64,000 nucleotides of DNA from assembly GCF_000425485.1 (NCBI RefSeq), contig NZ_KE384385.1, forward strand, positions 124,001 to 188,000, read 5' to 3'. The stretch's first letter is position 1. Each line of letters starts with the position of its first letter. This stretch comes from Flavobacterium tegetincola DSM 22377 (GTDB lineage Bacteria; Bacteroidota; Bacteroidia; Flavobacteriales; Flavobacteriaceae). The notes under the pieces are model-generated. The model did not search any database. It saw only the letters and a list, made by a program, of their open reading frames with translations, and was not told where the DNA came from. The position numbers and the translations under genes were made by a program. This document shows positions 54,229-64,000 of this stretch, piece after piece.

Positions 54229-57030
54229 ATGGATAGGTTTTCATTTTTAAATGCAGCTCACACAGAATTCTTTGGCGAATTATACGACCAATATTTAGCA
54301 AATCCTGACAGCGTTGAGCCAAGCTGGAGAAGTTTCTTTCAAGGATTTGATTTTGGCTCTACAACCTATAACGACGAAAGTCCCGCGGTGCAAATGGCGG
54401 CTGTTGCCGCAAATACTCAAGGTCAAGGACAAGATTGTTCGATCGTTTCCAATCAACTTCAAAAGGAATTTAATGTTTTAAATTTAATTGAAGCCTACAG
54501 AACGCGTGGCCACTTGTTTACTAAAACAAACCCAGTTCGCGATAGAAGAACATATCAACCGACATTGGATTTATCAAATTTTGATTTATCTGACAAGGAT
54601 TTGAGTACTGTTTTTGATGCTGCAAAAGCACTTAAAATTGCACCTTGTACTTTAAAAGAAATTTTAGGACATCTAGATAACATTTATTGCCAGCATATTG
54701 GTGTGGAATACATGTACATTAGAGATCCTGAAATTCGCAATTGGATTCAAGCAAAAATTGGCTACAATGATAATCTCCCTAAATTTTCTGCAGAGCAGAA
54801 GAAAAATATTTTAGGAAAATTGAACGAAGCCGTTTCTTTTGAAAACTTTTTGCATACCAAATATGTGGGTCAAAAGCGTTTTTCACTTGAAGGTGGAGAA
54901 TCTTTAATTCCTGGATTGGATGCTTTAATTGAAGCTGCAGCGGATAAAGGAGTAGAACAATTTGTAATGGGAATGGCACACCGTGGTCGTTTGAGCGTTT
55001 TGGCAAATATTTTTGGCAAAAACACACAAGACATTTTCTCTGAATTTGACGGAAAAGACTACGACGACGACGCTCTTTTTGACGGTGACGTAAAATACCA
55101 TTTGGGACTTACAGCTGACAGAAAAACAAAATCAGGCAAAAGCATCAATATCAATTTAGCACCAAACCCTTCGCATTTAGAAACGGTTGGAGCTGTAATT
55201 GAAGGAATTACGCGTGCTAAACAGGATCATTACTTTCCTAATGACAATTCTAAAGTTTTACCAATCGCACTTCACGGAGATGCAGCAGTTGCAGGACAAG
55301 GAATTGTGTATGAAATTGTGCAAATGGCACAGTTGGAAGGTTATAAAACAGGCGGAACAATTCATATCGTGGTAAATAATCAAGTTGGATTTACAACAAA
55401 TTATTTAGACGCAAGATCATCGACATATTGTACTGATATTGCAAAAGTAACTTTGTCTCCGGTATTGCATGTTAATGCAGATGACGCGGAAGCAGTAGTT
55501 CACGCGATGTTATTTGCGCTAGATTTCCGTATGGAATTTGGCCGTGATGTATTTATTGACCTTCTGGGTTATAGAAAATACGGACATAATGAAGGTGACG
55601 AACCTCGTTTTACACAACCAAAATTATATAAACTAATTGCAAAACATCAAAACCCAAGAGACATTTATGCAGCTCAATTGCTCGCTGAAGGTGTAATTCA
55701 AGGCGATTATGTAAAAGAATTAGAAGCAAAATATAAAGCAGATTTAGAAGAAAACCTTGAAGCTTCTCGTAAAAAAGAGCTGACAATCATTACGCCTTTT
55801 ATGCAAAATGAATGGCAAGGATTCGCGCAAGCAGAATTAGCTGAAATGATTCAGAAAGTAGACACTACTTTTTCTAAAGAAACTTTGACAGACATTGCAA
55901 AGGTGATTACCACTTTGCCAGAAGATAAAAAGTTTTTCAACAAAATTCAGAAGTTGATTAACGACCGAAAATCGATGTTCTTCGAAAGCGATAAGTTGGA
56001 TTGGGCTATGGCCGAATTATTGGCTTATGGCTCATTACTAACTGAAGGATACGACGTTAGAATGTCCGGTCAAGACGTGGAAAGAGGTACATTCTCGCAC
56101 CGTCATGCCGTTATAAAATCAGAAGATTCAGAAGAACGCATCATTTTATTGAATCAATTGAATGCAAATTCAGACAATTCAAATGGTAAATTTAGAATCT
56201 ACAATTCATTACTTTCAGAATACGGAGTAGTTGGATTTGATTACGGTTATGCTTTGGCAAGTCCGAAAACATTGACCATTTGGGAAGCACAATTTGGAGA
56301 TTTCAGCAATGGAGCTCAAATTATGTTGGATCAATATATTTCTGCTGCAGAAGATAAATGGAACAATCAAAACGGTTTGGTAATGTTATTGCCACACGGT
56401 TATGAAGGTCAAGGAGCGGAACATTCGTCTGCAAGAATGGAGCGTTATTTACAAATGGGTGCAACAGACAACATGTTTATTGCCGATTGTACAACTCCAG
56501 CCAACTTTTTTCACTTGTTAAGAAGACAAATGAAAACGACGTTTAGAAAACCATTAATTGTCTTTACTCCAAAAAGTTTATTGCGTCATCCATCCGTAGT
56601 TTCTACAGTGGACGAATTTGCAAACGGAAGTTTCCAAGAAGTATTGGACGATCCAATTGCAGACAAAAAATTAGTGAAATCATTAGTTTTCTGTACCGGT
56701 AAATTCTATTATGATTTAGTTGCAGAAAGAGAAGCAAACGGCAGAACGGATGTAGCTTTTATTAGAATCGAGCAATTATTTCCATTACCAGTGGAGCAAT
56801 TAAAAGCCGTTATTGCAAGTTATCCAAATGCGGACGATTACGTTTGGGCTCAAGAAGAACCAAAAAACATGGGAGCTTATAGCTTTATGTTGATGAACTT
56901 CGACTTGGTAAAATTGCGTTTGGCATCTTTAAAAGCATACAGTGCTCCAGCGGCAGGAAGTTACGCACGTTCTAAAAAACGTCACGCTTCAGCAATAGCC
57001 ATGGTTTTTGACAAAAATTTATTTAATTAA
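54229..57030 (+). CDS. sucA: 2-oxoglutarate dehydrogenase E1 component
   Basis: A 933-residue thiamine-diphosphate enzyme that decarboxylates 2-oxoglutarate in the citric acid cycle. The N-terminal region (SFLNAAHTEFFGELYDQYLA) docks to E2. The ThDP domain shows MGMAHRGRLSVLANIFGK, GDAAVAGQGIVYE and the cofactor-binding GYRKYGHNEGDEPRFTQP. The second half has HGYEGQGAEHSSARMERYLQ and FTPKSLLRHP. The length is usual for E1o. sucB follows by 82 bases, and the two form the operon for the E1-E2 parts of the complex. Confidence 0.97.
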   Translation: MDRFSFLNAAHTEFFGELYDQYLANPDSVEPSWRSFFQGFDFGSTTYNDESPAVQMAAVAANTQGQGQDCSIVSNQLQKEFNVLNLIEAYRTRGHLFTKTNPVRDRRTYQPTLDLSNFDLSDKDLSTVFDAAKALKIAPCTLKEILGHLDNIYCQHIGVEYMYIRDPEIRNWIQAKIGYNDNLPKFSAEQKKNILGKLNEAVSFENFLHTKYVGQKRFSLEGGESLIPGLDALIEAAADKGVEQFVMGMAHRGRLSVLANIFGKNTQDIFSEFDGKDYDDDALFDGDVKYHLGLTADRKTKSGKSININLAPNPSHLETVGAVIEGITRAKQDHYFPNDNSKVLPIALHGDAAVAGQGIVYEIVQMAQLEGYKTGGTIHIVVNNQVGFTTNYLDARSSTYCTDIAKVTLSPVLHVNADDAEAVVHAMLFALDFRMEFGRDVFIDLLGYRKYGHNEGDEPRFTQPKLYKLIAKHQNPRDIYAAQLLAEGVIQGDYVKELEAKYKADLEENLEASRKKELTIITPFMQNEWQGFAQAELAEMIQKVDTTFSKETLTDIAKVITTLPEDKKFFNKIQKLINDRKSMFFESDKLDWAMAELLAYGSLLTEGYDVRMSGQDVERGTFSHRHAVIKSEDSEERIILLNQLNANSDNSNGKFRIYNSLLSEYGVVGFDYGYALASPKTLTIWEAQFGDFSNGAQIMLDQYISAAEDKWNNQNGLVMLLPHGYEGQGAEHSSARMERYLQMGATDNMFIADCTTPANFFHLLRRQMKTTFRKPLIVFTPKSLLRHPSVVSTVDEFANGSFQEVLDDPIADKKLVKSLVFCTGKFYYDLVAEREANGRTDVAFIRIEQLFPLPVEQLKAVIASYPNADDYVWAQEEPKNMGAYSFMLMNFDLVKLRLASLKAYSAPAAGSYARSKKRHASAIAMVFDKNLFN

Positions 57031-57112
57031 AATATTAGTTTCAGGTTTAAAGTTTAGAATTCCACTTGGCAATTTTAAACTTTAAATCTATAACCTTTTA
57101 ACCTAAAAGAAC

Positions 57113-58348
57113 ATGATTTTAGAAATGAAAGTCCCTTCACCAGGGGAATCAATCACAGAAGTTGAAATTGCAACTTGGTTGGTAAAAGATGGTGACTATG
57201 TAGAAAAAGACCAAGCAATTGCTGAAGTGGATTCTGATAAAGCAACTTTAGAATTACCTGCTGAAGAAAGCGGAATCATTACGCTAAAAGCAGAAGAAGG
57301 TGATGCAGTAGCAGTTGGCGCTGTAGTATGTTTGATTGATACTTCAGCAGCAAAGCCTGGTGCTTCAGACGCGGCTCCAGTAGCAGAGACTAAAAAAGAA
57401 GAGGCTAAAGTGGAAGCTCCAAAAGCAGAAGTAAAGAAAGAAGCGCCACAAGCAGCTGCTGCAACTTACGCTTCTGGAACACCATCTCCGGCAGCTCGTA
57501 AAATTTTAGATGAAAAAAATATTCCTACTTCTGATATAAAAGGAACAGGAAAAGACGGAAGAATTACTAAAGATGATGCTGTAAATGCAGTACCTTCAAT
57601 GGGAACTCCAACAGGCGGAAGCCGTGGTTCAGAGCGTTCTAAACTTTCTATGTTGCGTAGAAAAGTGGCAGAACGTTTAGTAGCCGCAAAAAATGAAACA
57701 GCAATGTTGACTACATTTAATGAAGTAAACATGACGCCTATCAACAAAATCCGTAACGAATACAAAGATGCCTTTAAAGCAAAACACGCTGGTGTTGGTT
57801 TAGGATATATGTCTTTCTTTACAAAAGCAGTTACGAGAGCATTGCAAATGTATCCTGATGTAAACTCAATGATGGACGGCGATTATAAAGTAGCGTACGA
57901 TTTCTGCGATATTTCAATTGCAGTATCAGGACCTAAAGGTTTGATGGTTCCTGTAGTTCGTAATGCTGAAAACTTGACGTTCCGCGGTGTTGAAGCGGAA
58001 ATCAAAAGATTAGCAATCAGAGCGCGTGACGGACAAATTACTGTTGACGATATGACTGGTGGAACATTTACCATTACAAATGGTGGTGTCTTTGGAAGTA
58101 TGTTATCTACGCCAATTATCAATCCTCCTCAATCTGGGATTTTAGGAATGCACAACATTATTGAGCGTCCAATTGCCGTAAACGGTAAAGTGGAAATTCA
58201 CCCAATGATGTACGTGGCACTTTCTTATGACCATAGAATTATCGACGGTCGTGAGTCTGTTGGTTTCCTAGTTGCGATTAAAGAAGCGTTAGAAAATCCG
58301 TTAGAATTGTTGTTGAATGGAGATGCTAAAAAAGCATTTGAGTTGTAA
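57113..58348 (+). CDS. sucB: dihydrolipoyllysine-residue succinyltransferase (E2)
   Basis: A 411-residue E2 core protein that carries lipoate and transfers succinyl groups to CoA. The lipoyl domain (1-78) has the modified Lys in [13 protein letters not shown]. An Ala/Glu/Lys-rich linker follows, then a peripheral subunit-binding domain ([20 protein letters not shown]) and the catalytic domain with DHRIIDGRE (the active-site His and Asp). The last 80 bases and the following terminator are repeated twice downstream (60622 and 61479) behind accessory genes, though this copy is intact. Confidence 0.97.
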   Translation: MILEMKVPSPGESITEVEIATWLVKDGDYVEKDQAIAEVDSDKATLELPAEESGIITLKAEEGDAVAVGAVVCLIDTSAAKPGASDAAPVAETKKEEAKVEAPKAEVKKEAPQAAAATYASGTPSPAARKILDEKNIPTSDIKGTGKDGRITKDDAVNAVPSMGTPTGGSRGSERSKLSMLRRKVAERLVAAKNETAMLTTFNEVNMTPINKIRNEYKDAFKAKHAGVGLGYMSFFTKAVTRALQMYPDVNSMMDGDYKVAYDFCDISIAVSGPKGLMVPVVRNAENLTFRGVEAEIKRLAIRARDGQITVDDMTGGTFTITNGGVFGSMLSTPIINPPQSGILGMHNIIERPIAVNGKVEIHPMMYVALSYDHRIIDGRESVGFLVAIKEALENPLELLLNGDAKKAFEL

Positions 58349-58392
58349 AATTCCAATATTGTCAATTTGAATTCATTTCAAATTCTAAATAC

Positions 58393-58425
58393 AAATCCCG
58401 TTTCAATTGAAACGGGATTTTTTTT
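58393..58425 (+). terminator. sucB terminator (native copy)
   Basis: AAATCCCGTTT and AAACGGGATTT with a short loop, then eight T residues. The same hairpin occurs with the sucB fragments at 60748 and 61599. Confidence 0.9.
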
Positions 58426-58560
58426 GTTTACAAACCCCGCATTAAGCAATAAAAAAAAACACAAATATTACCGAAAAATCAAATAAACACAAAATAAATT
58501 TTGTATAAACAAATAATAAATATTATATTTAACATAATTTAATACTTAACATAAAATGTT

Positions 58561-60013
<1,453 letters not shown>

Positions 60014-60031
60014 CAATTAACAAAAATAATT

Positions 60032-60616
60032 ATGAAATATATACTAATAATAAGCATGGTTCTATTACGAGCTTTAAATGCTCAAAGCCAAGAAAATATT
60101 GTTTTACCATTGAATCATGACCCTACTCTTAAAATTCAAAATGGAACATACATAAAAGACATTGACAATATCTATTTACCTTATTTAGGCAATTGGGAAA
60201 CGCAATGGGAAGGTAAAAAAATGACTATTACTATTCAAAAAAATACTAAACAATTATTAACTTTTCCTAATGGCGATTATTACTACGAGGATTATTTGAT
60301 AATTAAATTTAGAGTAATAGATCTTGCCACACAATTAGAGTTTGCAAACACGTATGCCATAAGCAATCTTAAAGATGCAAAAATAAGAAGCATAAGTACA
60401 GGCAAATATAATCAACTTTCTTTTCTTTATATGGATCCAGATTTATGTAATAATTCAGGAAAGATTAAATTGATCAGAAATCTTGGCAACCCTAATGAAC
60501 TTTTTTATCAATATCGTTTTGATGAATTTTGGATGCCCGACAACTGTCCTTATCTCACACAAGCAGAAATCCCAATTTATATTCCAACTGTGAATGTAAC
60601 GTTGACAAAGCAATAA
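60032..60616 (+). CDS. secreted protein, DUF6705-like (paralogue 1)
   Basis: A 194-residue exported protein with a signal peptide (MKYILIISMVLLRALNAQSQ). It resembles the DUF6705 family, with the repeated-strand pattern YLGNWETQWEGKKMTITIQK, a central DYLIIKFRVIDLATQLEFAN, and a conserved end. That naming is from memory of the pattern and is uncertain. It starts 18 bases behind the phase-variable lipoprotein gene and probably shares its transcript. Its C-terminal 65 residues are nearly identical to the paralogue at 60895, while the N-termini differ. A diverged sucB 3' end follows the stop directly. Confidence 0.78.
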   Translation: MKYILIISMVLLRALNAQSQENIVLPLNHDPTLKIQNGTYIKDIDNIYLPYLGNWETQWEGKKMTITIQKNTKQLLTFPNGDYYYEDYLIIKFRVIDLATQLEFANTYAISNLKDAKIRSISTGKYNQLSFLYMDPDLCNNSGKIKLIRNLGNPNELFYQYRFDEFWMPDNCPYLTQAEIPIYIPTVNVTLTKQ

Positions 60617-60621
60617 TTTTT

Positions 60622-60705
60622 TTGCAAGAATTAATCAAAGAAGTGTTAGAAAATCCAATAGATTTATTGATGAACGGTGATGCTAAAAAAGCATTGGAGT
60701 TTTAA
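60622..60705 (+). pseudogene. sucB 3'-end duplicate, copy 1
   Basis: Read in frame, this gives LQELIKEVLENPIDLLMNGD then AKKALEF and a stop, a diverged form of the last 26 residues of SucB ([20 protein letters not shown], then AFEL). No start or upstream part of sucB is present. It begins six bases behind the preceding stop codon (in the tract GCAATAATTTTTTTGCAAG) and continues through the sucB 3' region to a copy of its terminator. Confidence 0.85.
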
Positions 60706-60747
60706 AATAGTTTTGTCAATCTGAATTCATTTTCAGATTCTAAATAC

Positions 60748-60781
60748 AAATCCCGTTTCAATCGAAACGGGATTTTTTTTT
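60748..60781 (+). terminator. sucB terminator, copy 1
   Basis: AAATCCCGTTT / AAACGGGATTT with loop CAATCG and nine T residues; identical in the stem to the native sucB terminator. It now ends the transcript of the DUF6705-like gene. Confidence 0.88.
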
Positions 60782-60894
60782 GCATAAATTTTGACGCATC
60801 AGTAAAACTTTAAAGGAAAGCAAAAAACTAATTAATCCTAAATAATAAAATGTATCTTTAAGAAATGGTTTCATTTTTTCAAACTTGATGAGAT

Positions 60895-61473
60895 ATGATA
60901 AATAATATAGTTTGCATTTTACTTCTAATGAGTTTCAATGTTCAAAGTCAGCAAGGCAACATTTTACCTCTTAGTCACGACCTATTATCTACAGAAAATG
61001 GTGATTACGTAAAAGACATTGACAATGTCTATTTACCTTATTTAGGCAATTGGGAAACACAATGGGAAGGTAAAAAAATGGATGTAAGTATCCAAAAAAG
61101 CACTAAACAATTAATAACTTCCCCCAATGGTAACTATTACTATAAGGATTACTTAATAATCAAATTTAGAGTGATAGATCTTACCACACAATTAGAGTTT
61201 GCAAATACGTATGGCATTAGCAATCTTAAAGATGCAAAAATAACAAGCATAAGTACAGGCAAAGACAATCAAATTTATTTTCTCTACATGGATCCAGATT
61301 TATGTAATAATACAGGAAAAATTAAATTGATCAGAAATCTTGGCAACCCTAATGAACTTTTTTATCAATATCGTTTTGATGAATTTTGGATGCCCGACAA
61401 CTGTCCTTATCTCACACAAGCAGAAATCCCAATTTATATTCCAACCGTGAATGTAACTTTGACAAAGCAATAA
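60895..61473 (+). CDS. secreted protein, DUF6705-like (paralogue 2)
   Basis: A 192-residue exported protein with a signal peptide (MINNIVCILLLMSFNVQSQQ). It is a paralogue of the gene at 60032: the N-terminal 90 residues differ at many positions, while the final 65 residues (from CNNTGKIKLIRNLGNPNELF on) and the DNA behind the stop are almost identical. This gradient points to a tandem duplication followed by partial sequence homogenisation. It has its own leader after the copy 1 terminator, and is followed by sucB copy 2. Confidence 0.78.
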   Translation: MINNIVCILLLMSFNVQSQQGNILPLSHDLLSTENGDYVKDIDNVYLPYLGNWETQWEGKKMDVSIQKSTKQLITSPNGNYYYKDYLIIKFRVIDLTTQLEFANTYGISNLKDAKITSISTGKDNQIYFLYMDPDLCNNTGKIKLIRNLGNPNELFYQYRFDEFWMPDNCPYLTQAEIPIYIPTVNVTLTKQ

Positions 61474-61478
61474 TTTTT

Positions 61479-61561
61479 TTGCAAGAATTAATCAAAGAAG
61501 CGTTAGAAAATCCAATAGAATTGTTGCTGAATGGTGATGCTAAAAATCATTGGAGTTATAA
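61479..61561 (+). pseudogene. sucB 3'-end duplicate, copy 2 (frameshifted)
   Basis: In frame it begins [20 protein letters not shown], matching the native SucB end at most positions, then a one-base loss near GCTAAAAATCATTGG shifts the frame, so AKKALEF is lost. It is a decayed copy of the same unit as 60622-60705. Confidence 0.85.
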
Positions 61562-61598
61562 AATTTGTCAATCTGAATTCATTTTAGATTCTAAATAC

Positions 61599-61632
61599 AA
61601 AATCCCGTTTCAATTGAAACGGGATTTTTTTT
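61599..61632. terminator. sucB terminator, copy 2
   Basis: AAATCCCGTTTC / GAAACGGGATTT plus T-run, copied with the sucB 3' end; it lies between converging genes ending at 61473 and 61654. Confidence 0.87.
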
Positions 61633-61653
61633 GTTTTCCAAAGTTGGAATAAA

Positions 61654-62193
61654 TTAATCTCTCTTTATTTCATGACCGACAAATTCTTCTAAAACTGCGA
61701 AGATTTCATCAATAGGAAGCGCTTCAAAATCGGGATGTGTTTTTAAGAAAGTAGCATTCAGTTCAATTAGGTTTTCTTCTAATTCAAAGAAAGCTTCGTT
61801 GTTTAAAGAATCTCTCACAGGATTTACACCGTCCAATTTTCCTTTTAGAAATTTAGTCAATTTTACGCTACTCATCAATTTGACTTTTTTGGATTGCTGT
61901 TGAAAGTATTCCAAATGTTTTTCAGCACCAATTAATGCCAAACCTTCTTCAATCAGTTCGTTCAGTTCTTTGTCCCAACCGGATTGATGCACAAACTGTG
62001 CAAAACCTCCTTGGGAATTATGAGTCCAATAATAATCCAAATAGTAGCTCATAATCGCATCTTCATGAATCAATTCATCCGAAACACCTTCTTCCCGAAG
62101 CAAATTGACAATGGAAATATTGGAGTGAATGATGTCTTGCACATTTTCACTATTCATTGCCGTTTCTGAAACTAAAATTTTACCGAATTCCAT
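61654..62193 (-). CDS. DUF4375-like (DMP19-type) protein
   Basis: A 179-residue soluble protein. The central block MSYYLDYYWTHNSQGGFAQF (then VHQSGWDKELNELIEEGLAL) fits the DUF4375 family, in which a Tyr-rich helix precedes a GGF/GF-xQF loop. The N- and C-terminal parts are acidic. The frame extends upstream to 62220; the ATG at 62193 (MEFGKILVS) is chosen as it gives the normal length. Function unknown; relatives occur as stand-alone genes or near toxin loci. It is convergent with the accessory island. Confidence 0.75.
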   Translation of the reverse strand: MEFGKILVSETAMNSENVQDIIHSNISIVNLLREEGVSDELIHEDAIMSYYLDYYWTHNSQGGFAQFVHQSGWDKELNELIEEGLALIGAEKHLEYFQQQSKKVKLMSSVKLTKFLKGKLDGVNPVRDSLNNEAFFELEENLIELNATFLKTHPDFEALPIDEIFAVLEEFVGHEIKRD

Positions 62194-62273
62194 TTGATTG
62201 TTATTTAATGTGTTTTGCAAATTTCACAAAATTTGTTCAGTTTCTACGTATTTATTTGCATTACTTGACCTAA

Positions 62274-62306
62274 AACAAAAAAGCTGTACTTGAAATAGTA
62301 CAGCTT
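62274..62306 (-). terminator. terminator of the secreted protease gene
   Basis: On the minus strand AAGCTGTAC and GTACAGCTT form a stem followed by a T-run, about 22 bases behind the stop of the protease gene. Confidence 0.82.
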
Positions 62307-62327
62307 ATTAATAGAATTAAAGAAATT

Positions 62328-64000
62328 TTACAATTTCAAAATCTTGAAGTTTTTTTCAAAATCATTAAATTTCACTTTAAAGAAATAGGTCCCAGAGGCA
62401 AATGCAGATAAGTCCACACTTGATTCCAATGTTTCTAACTTTTGCGCAAACAGTTTTCTACCTTGAATATTAAACACTTCAATCTCTGTAATATTGGTAT
62501 TGGATTTTAAAGTGACAGTGTTTTGCGTTGGATTTGGATAATACGTAAAATCTAAATAATTATTTGCAGTACTACCTAAACTTTGTTGACAACTAATTAC
62601 TGCCTTCCATCCTGAAGCGGTAACACCTTGATCCGAAAAGAATCTAAATGTCAACGAGCCATCAATAGCCGTAGACGTTATTGTTCCAGGCGTGTCTGTA
62701 CCTGTAAATCCATCTCCGTCATTAAACTCAGGAAAAGACGCATCGCCTCCATTGTAAATATATAAGTAATCGTAGTCGTCTTCTAACGAGAATTGCGTAA
62801 AAGTAGCCACAATTTTTTGAGAAGGTACATTTGGCGTAATCGTTCTTGTAAATGATTCCATGTTGGCATAACTACCATTGGCACCACCTGTATCATAGAA
62901 ATTTAAACCTCCACAATAATTTCCAGCAGTCATAAAAATAAATTCTCTAATTTTTGCCGTCGTAGCAGTACAAATGGGTCTGATTCTAACTTTGTAATAC
63001 GTATTTGGAAGCAGTCCCGAAGCCTGATAAGTGGATTGCACCACCGTAGTCCAAACTGGTAAAGCGGTATAAGGTGTAACTGATATTTGCCAAGATTCGG
63101 CATCTTCAAAATCATCCCACGTTAATGTGGCTGCAGTTTCGGAAATCGCATTGGCTTCAATATCCGTAACTGTATTGTTGCAATTGGTACAATTCGTACT
63201 CAGGCATGGCTTTGAGTTTACGGTATTTGCTATTAAGGTGGCGGGTTGCGATCCAAAACCATTTGCAAAACTAATACCAACACCTTGTATCAAATGACAA
63301 TAACTCATAATCGTTCCTTTAACCGCTGGAGCAGGAATGGGTCCTACAATCGTGCAACCCGTTTCTGGATAACCTGCTTGCGATCCACATCCGTCAATTG
63401 GTGTATTATTTCCGTTCCAAGAACATGCATGTGTATGTGGCGAACCCATTAAATGACCTAATTCGTGCGTCATAACTTCAGTAGTCCAAGAATATGTGGG
63501 AACCGTAACAATTGAAATTCCATCTACATCAGAATAACCGTAATTGTAATCCGTACAAAGGCCGTTTAAATAAGCAACACCACCTAATCCGCCTGGATCA
63601 ATTCCAACAAGCATTCCAACATCACTATTAACAAAAGGCCTGTTATTGGCGAAAGCCTCTAGGTAGGCAATTGAAGTTGTGCCTACATTATTGTAAATAT
63701 CGGGACTCGTCCAAATGTACATTGAGTTTAATGATGTTGTAATTCCATCATTAGCATACAATGTTTGCACATTATTAAAGATAGATGTAGCCCAATTTGC
63801 AGTATTGGTCGAACTACTTCCGTTACTAACAAATAAATTATAATCCACTTCAAAGTAAAATGTTACACATTTAGTGGTCGTTGCTTCTCTACTTAAAGTT
63901 GAAGTAGTTATGGGTGTAGCATCTTCCTTTACATGACATTCAAAATTATTTTGTTTTAAAAAATTAGCATCCGAATAAACGATGTAATCACTCTGGTTAT
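62328..64000 (-). CDS. secreted reprolysin-like metalloprotease with CUB and T9SS sorting domain, N-terminus cut
   Basis: The frame is open to the right edge, so at least 556 C-terminal residues are visible. The zinc site is HELGHLMGSPHTH (HExxH with a third His), as in M12B/reprolysin-type proteases. A fibronectin-III-like segment (NAISETAATLTWDDFEDAES) follows, then a CUB domain (CGGLNFYDTGG, FTQFSLEDDYDYLYIYNGGD, SDQGVTASGWKAVISC). The end (FTYYPNPTQNTVTLKSNTNI to NFKILKL) is a type A T9SS sorting domain, so the protein is exported to the surface or medium. The signal peptide and propeptide lie mostly outside the window. A GTG at 63848 is not the true start. Confidence 0.9.
   Translation of the reverse strand, partial: NQSDYIVYSDANFLKQNNFECHVKEDATPITTSTLSREATTTKCVTFYFEVDYNLFVSNGSSSTNTANWATSIFNNVQTLYANDGITTSLNSMYIWTSPDIYNNVGTTSIAYLEAFANNRPFVNSDVGMLVGIDPGGLGGVAYLNGLCTDYNYGYSDVDGISIVTVPTYSWTTEVMTHELGHLMGSPHTHACSWNGNNTPIDGCGSQAGYPETGCTIVGPIPAPAVKGTIMSYCHLIQGVGISFANGFGSQPATLIANTVNSKPCLSTNCTNCNNTVTDIEANAISETAATLTWDDFEDAESWQISVTPYTALPVWTTVVQSTYQASGLLPNTYYKVRIRPICTATTAKIREFIFMTAGNYCGGLNFYDTGGANGSYANMESFTRTITPNVPSQKIVATFTQFSLEDDYDYLYIYNGGDASFPEFNDGDGFTGTDTPGTITSTAIDGSLTFRFFSDQGVTASGWKAVISCQQSLGSTANNYLDFTYYPNPTQNTVTLKSNTNITEIEVFNIQGRKLFAQKLETLESSVDLSAFASGTYFFKVKFNDFEKNFKILKL

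Noticed and set aside
61386..61652. Open frame of 88 codons running from the end of the second DUF6705-like gene through sucB copy 2.
   Set aside because: It is in a different frame from the real gene, uses its 3' part and the frameshifted sucB fragment, and has no start signal. It is a by-product of the duplication.

Overview
The window comes from a low-GC member of the Bacteroidota, most likely Flavobacterium or a close relative. The support is direct: TonB-dependent outer-membrane receptors, a C-terminal type IX secretion (T9SS) sorting domain, a likely PID-type C-terminal sorting tail, several -7 elements of the Bacteroidota form TAnnTTTG, almost no Shine-Dalgarno signals, and flavobacterial housekeeping proteins (SDR-type threonine dehydrogenase, DUF3109, DUF5689). 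No rRNA, tRNA, CRISPR array, integrase or transposase was seen.

Layout. 1-8.4 kb: ribonucleotide reductase (nrdA, cut by the left edge, and nrdB), a DUF3109 protein, a MarC-type membrane protein, a short flavoprotein, a C-terminal processing protease with dCMP deaminase, and a HupE/UreJ-like protein. 8.5-16.2 kb: TerB-like protein, fructose-1,6-bisphosphatase, a GNAT enzyme, aspartate kinase, a large outer-membrane barrel and a small Cys-rich protein with a sorting tail. 16.2-24.2 kb: ALDH7-type aldehyde dehydrogenase, 3-hydroxyanthranilate dioxygenase, then a secreted nuclease/phosphatase-fold enzyme divergent from a TonB receptor and a DUF5689 lipoprotein. 24.2-29.6 kb: L,D-transpeptidase, a SnoaL-like protein, a metal-domain-like plus globin-like pair, threonine dehydrogenase and a lipoprotein. 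29.6-38 kb: mfd, a toxin-antitoxin pair, aspS, a TlpA-type thioredoxin protein and a MORN-like protein. 38-46 kb: a TetR-controlled RND efflux operon and a polyprenyl synthetase. 46-53.5 kb: a trehalose locus (trehalase, MFS transporter, TonB receptor, divergent LacI regulator). 53.6-58.4 kb: sucA-sucB. 58.5-61.6 kb: an accessory island. 61.6-64 kb: a DUF4375-like protein and a secreted reprolysin-type protease cut by the right edge.

The most unusual part is the island behind sucB. A lipoprotein gene begins with about 7.75 AAAG repeats placed so that the gene is one unit out of frame here. Removing one unit joins the ATG to a textbook lipoprotein signal peptide, so the gene looks phase-variable and OFF. 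Two paralogous small secreted proteins follow, and each is followed by a diverged copy of the sucB 3' end with its terminator. The same architecture occurs at mfd: a toxin-antitoxin pair sits directly behind mfd and is followed by an in-frame, roughly 88% identical second copy of the last 171 bases of mfd. Two independent sites in one window suggest a general way in which accessory genes enter behind essential genes while a complete 3' end is kept.

Other notable points are two perfect LacI-type operator palindromes exactly 21 bp apart in the trehalose locus, a trehalase carrying the calcium-site-like motif of fungal neutral trehalases, and a nested stem-loop element between two metabolic genes that resembles a flavobacterial structured RNA.
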